Shown here: positions 20,823 to 32,028 of the stretch, in pieces
Numbering within the stretch: the stretch's first letter is position 1
Layout of the letters: each line of letters opens with the position of its first letter
NCBI RefSeq assembly: GCF_000485595.1
Contig: NW_014577097.1
Span: 918,008-965,627, forward strand
Source: Priapulus caudatus
Taxonomy: Eukaryota; Priapulida; Priapulimorpha; Priapulimorphida; Priapulidae
Direction: 5' to 3'
Length of the DNA stretch: 47,620 nt
Translations under genes and position numbers: made by a program
Notes under the pieces: model-generated
What the model saw: only the letters and a program-made list of their open reading frames with translations
What the model was told of the DNA's origin: nothing
Database searches by the model: none

Positions 20823-22057
20823 CAAGTGCCCCGCGAGCGACAGCGCTATACTCAATGCGTCTACTGCGGCGTGACTTGTGCGTGTGAGTGTGTGGGATTC
20901 TAGTAAAACCCTCGTTCAGTTCGCCAAAATGTGTTGAGATACACGCCGAAACAGTAGAATGCACAGGGATGGTATCAGGAACTTCTCAAAGGCATATGTT
21001 CGTTGGGATCATTATGAAAGTGCACGGGATGTCCGCCGTAGCGTGTTAGAGTGTCTTTCAGATGTAAAGATGGAAGTCTCCCATCCGTACCGTATTAGCC
21101 AACAACCTATTTGCAAAAAAATAGAGAGAAACAGAACCGAATAGGATAAGCACTCATCCCAGTTTCCTACGCAAAGCCTACAGGCTGCAATTAGAGAGCT
21201 GGCCACCTGCTAAACTAATTAACGCTAGGCAAAAACTACACAGTATGTCCTTACCACCAAACCACCACATGCACTGCAGTGGCCACTGGCAGTGGCATAC
21301 GTTAGCATGTAAAATACTGACAGTACAGAATGCCATAGCAATTATACGATTTAAGGAGCATAAACCTTCCTTCAACCAAATTAGCTTTTGAAATTTCACT
21401 GTGACATTGTAGCCTCATACATCCAGCATTTATAGATTCTACTAGCAAACCCGCGCAGTCAAATTCTTTCTAACAGACAGTAAACAAATCCTATGTTCAA
21501 CCCTCATTATTGAGGCGTCAAAAGGTTATCGACACTTACTCTTCAGCATGTCATGCAGAAGGCGACATTGCATATGGTCCTTTCAATAAAGCCATAAAAT
21601 GCTAGGTCACCGCCTGAAACAAACAATTGCTCCGTCAAGACCATGTCCTCAGAAAATGTCTAAAATCTGCCCTGAGTGCCCATTGACCTTTGACCTTGTG
21701 ACCTCCAATTTCGGCACAGTGATGGCTTTTTCTATCATGATGCTATACACCGACTATATCACGAGCTAGGTCGAGCTGTTTAGATTGTGCCGCAATTCTG
21801 CATTTCCTTCCCTATACTTAAGTTAAAGGGTGAATGTTCCCCCTTCTTTTACACCTCTTGACCTTTGACCTTTGACCCCCAGCTTCGACATCCCAACTCG
21901 TTTTGACGATCCCCCCCCCCGATGTTCCGAATATCGTGACCGTACGTCGAGCGCTTTAAGATTTGTGCCAACTGTTGACGCGACGGACGGCCGACGCACG
22001 CAGCACGGACGATCGTGCGATTCTACAAGCTGCATCTGACTATGTCAGATGAGCTAA
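20823..22057 (+). mobile_element. Helitron-like insertion splitting a Gypsy A LTR (copy 4, fuller)
   Basis: Between LTR pieces 20786-20822 (...GAGTGAAGA) and 22058-22175 (TAACACACATAG...) lies about 1.2 kb that ends in the hairpin plus AGCTAA. The uninterrupted LTR reads GAGTGAAAGATAACACACATAG, so the insert sits between A and T with no visible target duplication. The 3' ~660 bp equal copy 3; the 5' part (20823-21386) is unique here and has no supported gene. Confidence 0.6.
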
Positions 22058-23322
22058 TAACACACATAGTTTATTCGTAACTTCTATTCCGCTATTTTTC
22101 AACTACCACGATCAGACATGTGACCCTTCACACATACAGGCGGGAACACAGAACAAGACTACGCGGTGTGATACAGCGAGGCTCTGTATACATAGACTAC
22201 CACCAAAAACCCTTTGTCTAGACCGCACTCCGCGTCTCTAACTAATTTATGTAACATCTCGAAATAATATGTTACATAGATAGATAGAGATAGATGGATG
22301 GATAGATGGATGGATGGAAGGACACGATAGATAGATAGATAGACAGATAGATAGAGAGATAAAATATATTAATATGATAGATAGATACATACATAGATAG
22401 ATAGATAGAAAGATCGATGGGTAGATAAAATAGATAGATAAATAGATAGATAATAGATAGATAAACAGAGGTCGAAAGATAGATAGGACAGATAAATATA
22501 TAAATAGATTACATACATAGAATAGATAGAAAGTTAAAAAGATAGATATAGATAGATAGATACATAGATACATAGATAGACAGATAAATATATAAATAGA
22601 TAGATAGATAAGTAGATAGAGTGATCGATAAATAGATAGATAGATACATACATAATTAGATACATGAATAGATAGATAGATATATACATACATAATTAGA
22701 TGCATGACTAGAATAGATAGATAGATTGATCGATTGATCGATAGATATAATAGATAGATAGATACATAGATACATAGATAGATACATAGTCCCATAGATA
22801 CATAGATAGATTAGAAAGATATACATAGATATAGATATAATAGATCGATATTTTTGTCAGAATTTTTTTCTTTCAACCAAGTGAGTCACCAACTGAAGCA
22901 GCTTCATTTCCCGCGGCAATGCCGGGTGTCCTGCTCGTTATCTTATATCTATATGCATGTATATTTATGTATGACTGGAACCTTTAGATCGGTATTTCCC
23001 TGCAAAGAATAAAAAAAGAAAGACAAAATTCATTCCGTGTCCCCTTTATATGTTGTGAGTGCAGCTGATCTAGCTCCCCAAAGTATATCTTCATGCAGGT
23101 ACTGCATGTTTAGTATAAGCTGAACTATATAGTAATATTACAATAAGGCTGCTGCCAAACCCTACTACCGTGTGTACCTGCTGCCTTCCCTGTTCTACGT
23201 TTAATCATATTAAAAAACTTTTTTCTATGGTTTTCGTATCCAGGACACATGGTCGTGTACAGGGGGGGGAGACCAGGGGGTCCGGACTCCCCCCCCCTGG
23301 TCGCGCGCAGAAAACGCATCTA
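21387..23322 (+). repeat. Long direct repeat, copy B (indel-rich)
   Basis: Same order as copy A, with frequent one-base insertions and losses. Includes the LTR piece 22058-22175 and a GATA array (22270-22855). Confidence 0.9.
22270..22855 (+). repeat. GATA tetranucleotide array, copy B
   Basis: Noisy duplicate of the array at 18205-18790. Confidence 0.95.
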
Positions 23323-23440
23323 AAGAGGTCTAATTTCAAAAATTTCTGTGGGAGGGCCCCCAGACCCCCCCCCCTTCGCGTGCTCGCAAGTTTGGTTTAC
23401 GGTTAGACTCCCCCTGGTACAAATCATGTACACGCCCCTG
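23245..23440. mobile_element. C/G-rich TIR element (hAT-like end sequence)
   Basis: The right end, read inward, is CAGGGGCGTGTACATGATT followed by GTACCAGGGGGAGTC; the left end has GTGTACAGGGGGGGGAGACC. The centre is poly-C/G. Ends of this type are familiar from short non-autonomous DNA elements of marine invertebrates. No coding. Confidence 0.5.
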
Positions 23441-23517
23441 GGACATTCTAGTAAAAAGTGCTCCAGCCTCCAGTTTCTCCAACTCTCCTCTCCCACAAAT
23501 TAAACATTTATCTTCGC

Positions 23518-23580
23518 CTCCCCAGGCGCGTAGCCAGGGGGGGGCGGTCGCCCCCCCCCAAAAAAAAAACGCCGGCCAAA
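23518..23580. mobile_element. Second C/G-rich element end
   Basis: CAGGCGCGTAGCCAGGGGGGGGCGG resembles a hAT-type terminal sequence; only one end is recognised. Confidence 0.35.
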
Positions 23581-23987
23581 AGAAAGAGAAAGAGAAGAAA
23601 AAAAAGTAAGAGGACGTAGGAAGGAAAATGAGCATACAAAGACACATGACAAAGACTGTGTTAAAAAGATTATAAAAGAAACAACAAATATTGTAGCAAA
23701 TTACTACATTAATTTCTTTGTTTCTTTTACATCTAAATGGTTTATTTATTTTTCTTCGTAACAAGCACCAGCGGATCACACACGTTCTTCTAAGACTTCT
23801 TTATTCTCTTATTTTCTGCCTAATGTCGTCTTATATAACATAACGATCGAACGACCGTATCTTAACGAACGTATTTGAACGAACGTAGCTGAACAAACGT
23901 ATCTGAACTTAACGAACGAACGCACGAACGATTCTGAACGGTTAATCTGAAAACAAATTCAAAGAACACATTTACTACTTACTGTAT
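23581..23987. other. Spacer with GAACGAAC-type tetranucleotide motifs
   Basis: A/T-rich sequence, then CGAACGAACGTA-like repeats (about 23845-23940). No gene supported. Confidence 0.6.
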
Positions 23988-24486
23988 TGTAGTGCCGTCC
24001 TTGACAGCTTGCGAATAGTATGACTATGTTACAACGTTAAGTCTAAGCCAAGAATAAGAGAAAGCCAGTTGTTACCATGCGAGCGAATACAGCCGTGGTC
24101 GCGGTCGTGCCTGCCGGTGCCTGGGTGTGAAGCCGAATTCCCCGATTCTCCCCGGCTCTTGTCTTATATAGGCAGCCACGACCGCGCCTCGCGTGCGTCA
24201 CGCGTGCGTCATCTACACTACCGTGACATCATCTTGACACAGGCCCTCGCTAGGGATTCATCGCCCGAGCGCTTCTGCCTTCCCGGCCAAACTGTTTACA
24301 CAGACACGCTCCTCACTTAGGGCTCTATTCAACTAGCTAGCTCAATCGCCTCGACTCGTGCACTCTCGACTTCTAGAGAGAGACGCGGACCTAGACTAAT
24401 TCAATGACACAAACGGCTACAACTCAGTTACTCAATTACTGTTAGGACGTCGATGCTAGCACTTAAGTGCCAGGATCGACCCAGCA
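23988..24486 (-). repeat. 3' LTR of Gypsy element B
   Basis: Matches 36191-36930 from TGTAGTGCCGTCCTTGA to GACCCAGCA. On the minus strand it has TATATAAG (complement 24163-24170) as a TATA box. The last bases are uncertain because ATGAACGT follows both copies. Confidence 0.85.
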
Positions 24487-24784
24487 ATGAACGTACTGGC
24501 TGGCCTTACGTGTCATTCTAAATTTTAAAATTCATAAAACTTGTAGTTTCACATACAATAAATTCACACACAGTAATTCGCACACAATAAATTCGCGCAC
24601 CTTAAATTCGCACACAATAATTTCATGGCACTACACAATAATTTCATATACAATAATTTCATGGCACTACGCAATAATTTCATAAGCAATAAAAGAACAT
24701 GTAGTAAGTAATATATAATGAGTGGACTACTGGTGTGGGTCTATAGCCCACACCGTACATTAGTACTTGTACCGCCGATGCCTT
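24487..24784. other. Element B region between ORF and 3' LTR
   Basis: Short repeats of CACACAATAAATTCGC and CAATAATTTCATGGCACTA (24545-24690); no gene supported. Confidence 0.6.
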
Positions 24785-25258
24785 TCAGCGGTCGTCTGCC
24801 TCCTCATCTTTGTTAGGGGGGGGGGGTGACGTTTCCGAGATTGCGGACATCAAGGCCGTCAGGGCCAGATTGCGTGCAATCTGGCTGATGTGGTCCGGAT
24901 TGAACGTAGTGTTCTCCGGGTCGTCGTCCTCGCCAACAAAAAATTCATACGTCATCGGGTCGTCGGCTGTGCCCGTCCCGACGAATGAGCCAATATATTG
25001 CGCCTCCGGAAATGGTGACGGCCTATCGCCATTCTGGGAGCTGTTGTCCCGTGAGCCGTCCGTGGAGTCTGGCTGCGGGCGTGGGTGGCTCAGCGCTGCC
25101 GTGCCAAGAAATCGGGCTCCTGGCGGCTGCTGCCAGGCCTGGCCTGTGACGCAGGCCTGGCAGTCACAGGTGTTGCGACTGTAGGCGGCACTGGCGTAGG
25201 CGCAGGTGTCGCGTGCGCGGGTGGCAGTGGCGTAGGCGCCGCCGACGGCGCAGGCTAT
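24785..25258 (-). CDS. Unrecognised minus-strand open frame between env and 3' LTR
   Basis: 157 codons are open on the minus strand from a TGA at 25259-25261 down to TGA 24785-24787, without an early Met. The N-terminal part is Ala/Cys-rich repeat translation. The C-terminal half looks protein-like: QYIGSFVGTGTADDPMTYEF, FVGEDDDPENTTFN, ISQIARNLALTALMSAISE, then Pro-rich and acidic. No family is recognised. It may be an exon of an accessory gene of element B. The overlapping plus-strand Gly/Ala-rich frame is GC-hexamer translation. Confidence 0.3.
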   Translation of the reverse strand: MACAVGGAYATATRARDTCAYASAAYSRNTCDCQACVTGQAWQQPPGARFLGTAALSHPRPQPDSTDGSRDNSSQNGDRPSPFPEAQYIGSFVGTGTADDPMTYEFFVGEDDDPENTTFNPDHISQIARNLALTALMSAISETSPPPPNKDEEADDR

Positions 25259-25500
25259 TCAGGCGCAGGCGGCCCCGGCGCAGGCGTAGGCGCGGGCGGC
25301 CTCCGTGCAGGCCATGCAGGCACGGGCGGCCTCAGCACAGGCGACGCAGGTTCAGGGTGCGTTGGCGCTGACGCAGTCGGTGCATGTGCAGGGTGCGCTG
25401 GCGCAGAGTGCGCAGGTGCAGGTGCGATACGTGGCTCTGGCGCAAACGGAGCAAGCGCAGGCGGCGCCAGCGTCTGCCGGCAGCGGAGACGACAGCGTCG
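25165..25500. repeat. GGCGCAGGC-type GC-rich hexamer/nonamer tract
   Basis: Degenerate repeats of GGCGCAGGC, GCAGGC and GGCGGCC give Gly/Ala-rich translations on the plus strand and Ala/Cys-rich ones on the minus strand. Confidence 0.8.
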
Positions 25501-25943
25501 GTGGCTGCTGCTGTTCGGGTTGTTGCCCGTCTCCGACGTTTAGCTTGTTCCTGACAATGTCAATTGGTGGACGTAATACGTGGCACCGAGTTAGCCGGGA
25601 CAGTATATAATAGCGACTGCCCGGTTAGTGCCATAAAGGCACAAAACTGCTTGTAGAGTGCGGTCGTGTATCATGCAATCCGCGGAATGAATAGAAGGTA
25701 ATAATCCGCCTTAAATGGCTAATGACAAATACCTGCTATTAAATGAGCGAGGTAATAGAATTATCCCCGCTATCGATTACTACTTGTGCTAGCGGCAAAT
25801 ACGCTGCACGTTGTCGGAGGTGTAAAACTATTCTTATGCCGGTATTAAGTAAATAGTGGCCACTTATAGAGTACATACTGAACTGGCGATTCATGTTGCT
25901 GACCAGCTAGCCAAACCTCCGAAGTGTGGCGCTTGAGGGGCGG
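25501..25943. other. Spacer inside element B
   Basis: No feature recognised between the GC-rich tract and the end of env. Confidence 0.4.
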
Positions 25944-27662
25944 CTACACAGCGCGGGGTGCGGCTATTGGGCAGGGAACGGGTGTCGGCATCGTACGCTG
26001 CGCCGATCGGGATCGCAGCGAAATATGCCGGTGTAGTATGGGAGTGAGTGGGGAGGCCCTAGCCATAGCCATTGGGGGTGGAGGTGTGGAGGGAGTGTCG
26101 GACACTGCCTGCACTATATTGACATCGGGAGGGGATCGTAACAGTATCGAGGTGGGCAGTGGGGTGTTGGTAAAGGAGGATGGACCTGGGTAACCATCTA
26201 CGTGGGGCTGGAGGGTGGGTGTTTCTGGGGCGAAGGAACCCATTCGCAGCTGAGGTTCGAGGACCGTGAGTGGCATAGCGGAATATAACGAGCGGGGTCT
26301 TATTGTGGTAGGGGAGGGAGAGGTACTCTCGACCCATGTACGTCGGCGAGGGAGGGGCGTGCGGTCGGCGGGACTCGGTTGGGGTTGGGGTTCGGGGGTG
26401 TGCGGGCGGCGGCACCGACAACAATACCAGTATGTGACGGCGACTATAACGGTGAGCAGAAGAGATGTGAGGCCGATATAGATTACGGAATGATGCGTGG
26501 CGGCCGTGATATCTGAGCTGCCTATTGCTGTATATGACGAGGCAATAGATGGCAGGCGTTTGGTGTTTTTGACCGCAGTTACTAGGTCAGCGTATGCTAC
26601 GTCGAGGTCAGCGTGCGCATATGAACTAGGAGGTACAACTTCTGGTAGGATCCAGTCTTCCGAGTCAGCAGTTGACAGGCGTTTGGCGTCGTACATGTCC
26701 GACCATATTGTAGGGACTGCGTGGTGGAACAGGCGGTCGAGTGGGGGTATCTCGATTTGCACATCGACAGCGGTTTCGTGGTGAAAATATGATGGCAGAG
26801 AAAAGTGCTTGGACTCGGCCTTACAGCCAGAGTGTAGTGTAACTGTCTGTTGTTGCTGAACGAGGAACTCTTTAGTTGTGACCTGTGCCGTAGGGTGCGA
26901 CTGGCACGATATTGCCAAACGTAACGGGTGGGGTGTCGATATTAGCCAACTACCGTCAACGAGGTAGGTGGCGCGCGGCGTTGGCCGTGCATAAAAGGTG
27001 ACGCGCCTCGCACATAGTGTGAAGATGAGAGCGGTATCATTTAGAAATAGCGCGACAGGGCACGTAATCGCTGTCGACATGTGGTAAATGGGAGATCTTA
27101 CATCACAGATATCTTGATGCTTACTCAAGCATGACCGTACGGCGGGTTCGTCCGGTTGCACGTAGTTGGCATGGTCGAGGGAAATTCCAATGAAATTTTG
27201 TGAAATTTCGAAGTATGCCGCCGCAGTGGAGTTACCGAGGAACACTGGCGGTGTTAAAATTTGGTACATCTGAAACGTCATCTCATTGTATGTGAGTGGT
27301 AAGAATGCGATGACGTGGAGTCCCATGTCCACGGGAACTATAATAGCCTCCATTAGGTTATAATAATAAAACAGGTCAGCATGGGGTCTGTGTGGCAGTG
27401 CTAACGTGGGGGGTAGCGAGCTTTCGATAGTAAGTAAGACTCCGCGCAGCTGATGGGGGGGTAACAGCGTAGAAGGCAAGCTGCCCGTTAATAAAACGGA
27501 GATAGCGTTTATCGTGGTATCAATTGTGGTTTGAACGTTATCGAATGCTACCGTCAAACTAGAAAGGGATAACTGGAGGTGCGTAATGGCAATGAACTCC
27601 CGTGCCACAGAGCCTTGGAAAGCCGTTACTTTAAACATGAGTGTGCGTACACTCCCGGGCAT
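25944..27662 (-). pseudogene. Element B env, C-terminal frame (ectodomain, transmembrane segment, tail)
   Basis: Larger part of an envelope protein of the Gypsy/baculovirus-F-like class, which mediates membrane fusion in infectious relatives. Visible in this frame are a Cys-rich ectodomain (Cys near residues 178, 186, 201, 217, 253 and 280), a hydrophobic transmembrane span at about residues 393-414 followed by CCRCRRP, and an unusually long Pro/Thr/Ser-rich tail of about 150 residues. The frame's first Met is not the protein start; it overlaps the upstream frame at 27631-27662, which marks a frameshift. The gene is therefore broken. Confidence 0.75.
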
Positions 27663-28299
27663 GAGAAATTACGTGGGACAACACCTCCGTATTCATTTCT
27701 GTCTGAATGCGAGTATAATTTATGACGGTGAGGGATTCGTCGATTACAGTCAAAATTCGCTCCTGTGTCGTACCTAACGCGGATAACTGCCGTTGCAGTT
27801 GCTTAATCTCATCATCTGTAGCCGTGCCGAATAAGAATTTTGCAAGCTTACCAAGGCCACCAACTATAGCGCGTTTCTCCCTTGATTTATGCAACAAGTG
27901 CAGGTCTGTTAAACGAAGATTAAGTGTTTGCAAGCGTTGGCGAAACAATGCGATATGGGCTTGCACGAGGGATGTGATGTCCCTGTTCAAGGTCACGAAG
28001 TATTGATCGTCGGGGGAGGGGAAAGGGGAATACGGTGCTTCCGCTGGCTGTCGTCTATACATCTTGCGCACGTCATTGTGCAACGAGTGTAGATACGTCT
28101 GGAGTGAGGTGAAGTTAAGAGTGAAGGCTATACCCCAAGTACTCTGTGTGACCGAGATATGACCTCTCGGGATAAAAACTACTTCCATTGTGGGTCTCCG
28201 GACCTCAGTAGCTTGCGAGGCCGAGAGGATCGTCGAGGCAACTACGAGCAGGTTAACCATGGTAATAGGAAACATCGTCCTGAAACAAAGGAGGGACAC
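27631..28299 (-). pseudogene. Element B env, N-terminal frame (signal peptide, furin-type site, fusion-peptide-like region)
   Basis: It begins with a hydrophobic signal sequence (about residues 1-30), has a basic cleavage site REKR at residues 140-143, then a Gly-rich hydrophobic stretch (GGLGKLAKFLFG) followed by a heptad-like helix. That layout is typical of errantivirus env and baculovirus F proteins. It ends by frameshift into the C-terminal frame. No intact product is expected. Confidence 0.72.
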
Positions 28300-28573
28300 A
28301 TATGAGCGTCGTGTTTATATCGCACTTTAGCGCAACCGGCTATCCCGGCTATTTTGCGCAGCTATATTGCGCGAGTGGCACTAAATCGTCTGCATCCCAG
28401 CTAGCTATCAGTGCTTGGCGTGCTAGCCACACTGGGTGCATGCGTGTCGTCGTGGGAAGGCGACAAAAGAGGCCCTGTGTCAACCAGCGTTGCGTGACGC
28501 ATTGGTCGTCGGGCTGGGCCTTCTCGACCCATAAGCACGGTCCTGGGTGCATCCCATGCCGAGAATGGGTATG

Positions 28574-28809
28574 CGGGCCGCGAGTTTTTTTTTTCCCAGT
28601 CGACATAGAATTTAGCGCCTTCTGATTGGCTGCTTCGATTTGCTTTGCCTTTGACAAGAGAACAAACGCCCATTTGTAACATAGCGAAGAATTGCAATTA
28701 TTTTGCAATAATAACCCTAACCCTAACCCTAACCCTAACCCTAACCCTAACCCTAACCCTAACCCTAATTAAATTTAATTAACACTAATAAATAAAAATA
28801 GTGGTAAGT
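28574..28809. mobile_element. Left end of an inverted-repeat element inside element B, with (CCCTAA)n
   Basis: GCGAGTTTTTTTTTTCCCAG then TCGACAT at 28578-28605 is the inverted copy of ATGTCGACGTGGG then AAAAAAAAACTCGC at 31987-32010. A (CCCTAA)n array of about nine units lies at 28711-28767. The empty site is seen in the noisy copy (ATGCGGGCCGAAGGTT near 29947-29962), and GCGGGCC/GCGGCC flanks suggest a short target duplication. Confidence 0.65.
28711..28767 (+). repeat. Interstitial telomere-type (CCCTAA)n array
   Basis: About nine and a half perfect CCCTAA units inside the inverted-repeat element. On the minus strand they follow an A/T-rich SINE-like body, as in the shorter array at 1966-1987. 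Confidence 0.9.
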
Positions 28810-30143
28810 GCAATTGTGGTTTGAAACGTTATCGAATGCTACCGTCAAAACTAGAAAGGGATAACTGGAAGGTGCCCGTAATGGGCAATGACTCGCCAGT
28901 GCGCAACAGAGCCCCTTGGAAAGCCGTTACTTTAAACATGAGTGTGCGTCATCCCGGGCATGAGAAATATACGTGGGAGCAACACCGCCGTATTCATTTC
29001 TGTCTGAATGGCGAGTATAATTTATGAGCGGTGAAGGGATTCGTCGATTAACAGTCAAAATTCGCATGCGGCTGTGTCGTACTAACGCGGCGATAACTGC
29101 GCTGTGCAGTTGCTTAATCTCATGCGCATGCTGTAAGCCGTGCGCGAAATAATGAATTTTTGCAAGCTTACAAGGGCCACAAACTATAGCGGGTTTCTCC
29201 CTGATTTATGGCAACAAGTGCAGGTCTGGTTAACACGAAAGATTAAGTGTTTTGCATGCGATTGCGAAACATAGCGATATGGCGGTTGGCACGAGGGATG
29301 TGATGTCGGCGCTGTTCAAGGTCAGCGAAGTATTGTGCGTGCGGGGGAGGTGGAAAGGGGAATACGGGTGCTTCCGCTGGCGTGTCGTCTATACATCTGT
29401 GCGCAGCGTCCATTGTGCTAACGAGTGGTAGATAGCGTCTGGAGTTGAGTGAAGTTACAGAGTGGAAGGGCTATACCCCAGAGTAGCCTGTGTGACGCGA
29501 GATAATGACCTCTCGGGATAAAAACTACTCCCATTGTGGGTCTCCGGACCTCAGTAAGGCTGCGAGGCCAGAAGAGGATCGTCGAGGCAACTACGAGCGG
29601 CAGTTAAGCCATGGTAATAGGAAACATCCGTCTTGAAACAAAGCGAGCGACACATATGAGCGTCGTGTTTATATCGGCACTTTAGCAGGCAACCGCTATC
29701 CGCGGCTATTTTAGGCGCGGCTTAATTGCGGTCGAGTGGCTAGCTAAATCTCTGCATCCCAGCTAGCTATCAGTGCGCTTGGCGTGCTAGGCCAGCACTG
29801 GGTGGCATGGCGTGTCCGTCGTGGGAGGCGACAAAAAGAGCGCCCTGTGTACAACAGCGTTTGCGTTGACGCGATGTGGTCGTGCGGGCTGAGGCCTTCT
29901 CGACCCATAAGCAGCGGTCCTGGGTGCATCCCAGCGAGGAATGGGTATGCGGGCCGAAGGTTACTCACATGAATCGACACGGTACGTGTTTGGCCTTGCG
30001 CCATTAAATACGAAGTTGCAGTGTGCAGGAAATTTTCTTGACCACGGGTATAGTAGGGCTGCCACTGTGAAGGCAAATTTCGGCGGTCTGGTTTAAGCCG
30101 CCAACGTGGGGGTTATGAAAAATAGACGGGGTCTCCTATCGTC
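28810..30143 (-). other. Indel-rich duplicate of the env N-terminus and integrase end
   Basis: 28810-29960 repeats 27521-28573 and 29957-30143 repeats 32013-32205, with an extra or missing base every 10-20 nt (GC for G and similar). It lacks the inverted-repeat insertion. It looks like unpolished read sequence from the allele or copy without the insertion. Confidence 0.8.
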
Positions 30144-31601
30144 AAAGGATTGAAGCTTCGCGCACACTGTCATAAAGGCCGTTATATCGTTGGCACGTGC
30201 CACAGCTTAGTGTTCGCCGGCAATCGCCCGAAAACTCGCTGCAGACGTATCAGTTAGCGTGGGTTATTGGGTCGTCTGCATATGACAACTCGTCGGGGCC
30301 GTCAGTAACGCTGTCAAGTGGTAGCTCTGGGTGTCTGTACCATACGTGCAAGAGAAGGGGGTGAATTGTGATGGACTCGTTGATGGCATGTACGATATGC
30401 AAATAAGACCGAGTCTGATGCTTTGTAATCCCAGTCTGTAGTAGATCGGCGATTGATCATTAGAGGCGCACCGCAGCAGTTAGCAAGCGTGCGGCGGTGA
30501 AAGCGTTCGCATTGTCTGTTCGATCAAGGTGTAGGGTAAGTGAGACCTTGATGTTGGGTGTATGTACGAGCGATGTCGTCATCGTGTCATAGCTCATGAA
30601 TGAATTGTCGCCTCCATTATCAGTTAAAAGGCTCAGCAATGCGCATCCATAACGCTAAACTTTCTCCAGATACTGAGACTAGCAAGATACTTCGTGTCAT
30701 GCCATAATCCACACTACGTTATGACAAAATAAACTCGTAGTTCTCTCCAGTTTGACATGCGCGTTCCCAACAGAACTAGAGTGCGAAATCAAGGTAATCA
30801 GGCGCACAACCGCTAAATTGTTTCAAACCAACGATAACATCGAAGGCTGTGACGTGACGTCACATGTTTTTATCTTTGCTGCGCACCTGTAGCCGCGTAA
30901 CCGCGCACCGCTGGGCTAACGGTTGCTTGGAAATTGGGGAAACTGTCAGCACAACATCGGAGGAATTTCACAACATTGGAGGTTTTTCAAAATTTAGCCT
31001 TTTTTAAGACAACAGCGCAGTGAAATGGAGAGAACTAGAGTTTATTTTGGCCATAACGGTAGTATGATTACTGCATGACACCAAGTATTTGCCTAGTCTG
31101 AGTACTGGGAGATATTTAGCGTTTGGATGCGCACTTGTGATCCTTTAAGATGGATCGAGGGCGACAGTGGACGAGGGATGAACTCGTCTACAATGATTGC
31201 GTCCACGGTAGCAGCGCTCTTATCTGGCAAATGGGAATGCTTCGAGTCATGACGGTGTAGAGATCCAGAAAGGTAAGCAGTGTACCGATTTTCCTGAATT
31301 GTGAGCAGGGGTGGCGGTCCCGGTATCATGCAAGTGGCGACCAACATCTACCTGAGTGTCTGGGCTGCCGGAGCATGGTGTAATGTGGGTTTGATTAGCC
31401 CCCCGTGATCGACTAGGGTTCCTGCGCGTAAATCTATTAGATTATACCGCTGTACGCATTATACACTAATTAGCCCACACTGAAGTACGGTATTTCAAAC
31501 ATAACACATATTTACTGGTCGGGGGAATGGACGGTAAACAATATTATGCCGTAATTAGTGAACAGTAGTGTACAAGCTGTGTACGCGATCATACAATACA
31601 T
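30144..31601 (-). pseudogene. Element B integrase, noisy copy
   Basis: At 31347-31093 the minus strand reads KHSHLPDKSAATVDAIIVDE and FIPR, an integrase core segment. Near 30400-30290 HPLLLHVWYRHPELPLDSVT matches the post-core motif of Gypsy integrases. Near 30076-29990 the C-terminal tail follows. Frame shifts every few tens of bases are probably base-calling errors. The only integrase core of element B in the window. Confidence 0.6.
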
Positions 31602-31626
31602 NNNNNNNNNNNNNNNNNNNNNNNNN
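31602..31626. other. Assembly gap (25 N)
   Basis: Run of exactly 25 N, the same length as the gap at 11203. Confidence 1.
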
Positions 31627-32012
31627 AATTATTTAAAAAAAAATTTTCTATTAAAATTATTTAAATTGTTTGTAAATCAATCCTGCCAAATATTTCCGTT
31701 AATTAAAAAAGCAATAAGTTAAATGGATAAAGATAGAAAAATACAGAGAAAACAAAAAAAATATTAAAAACTAAACGCGGATTCGAACGAACGACTTCAG
31801 AAGTAAGCCGGTGCCTATCGCATGCACGCCAGCAGAGGCATGTACAAGAAACAGGTAGCGATGACATTGCTAAAGCTAAGCAAAGCACGGGCGCTGTTTT
31901 TGAACGGCGCAATCAGGAGGCGTGACGTGATGAGTGACGTGATCGTGACAGCCAATCGATGAACAGTTCAAGAATCCTGCAACGGAATGTCGACGTGGGA
32001 AAAAAAAACTCG
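31627..32012. mobile_element. Right end of the inverted-repeat element with tRNA-like SINE unit
   Basis: On the minus strand, from the terminal repeat (CTCGC end, about 32010): a B-box GTTCGAATCC (complement 31779-31788), a possible A-box (complement about 31819-31831), a T-run, and then the body TGTATTTTTCTATCTTTATC plus CATTTAAC shared with 1830-1868. The rest is cut by the gap. Confidence 0.55.
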
Positions 32013-32028
32013 CATGGCGGCCGAAGGT

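Noticed and set aside
23336..23779. Minus-strand ORF of 147 codons
   Set aside because: Crosses the C/G-rich TIR-like sequences and a homopolymer-rich spacer; no domain.
25085..25543. Plus-strand Gly/Ala-rich ORF of 152 codons
   Set aside because: Translation of a GGCGCAGGC-type repeat; no domain and the composition follows the repeat.
28711..28767. Chromosome end (true telomere)
   Set aside because: The array is short, flanked on both sides by element sequence, and a second short array lies inside an intron near 1970.
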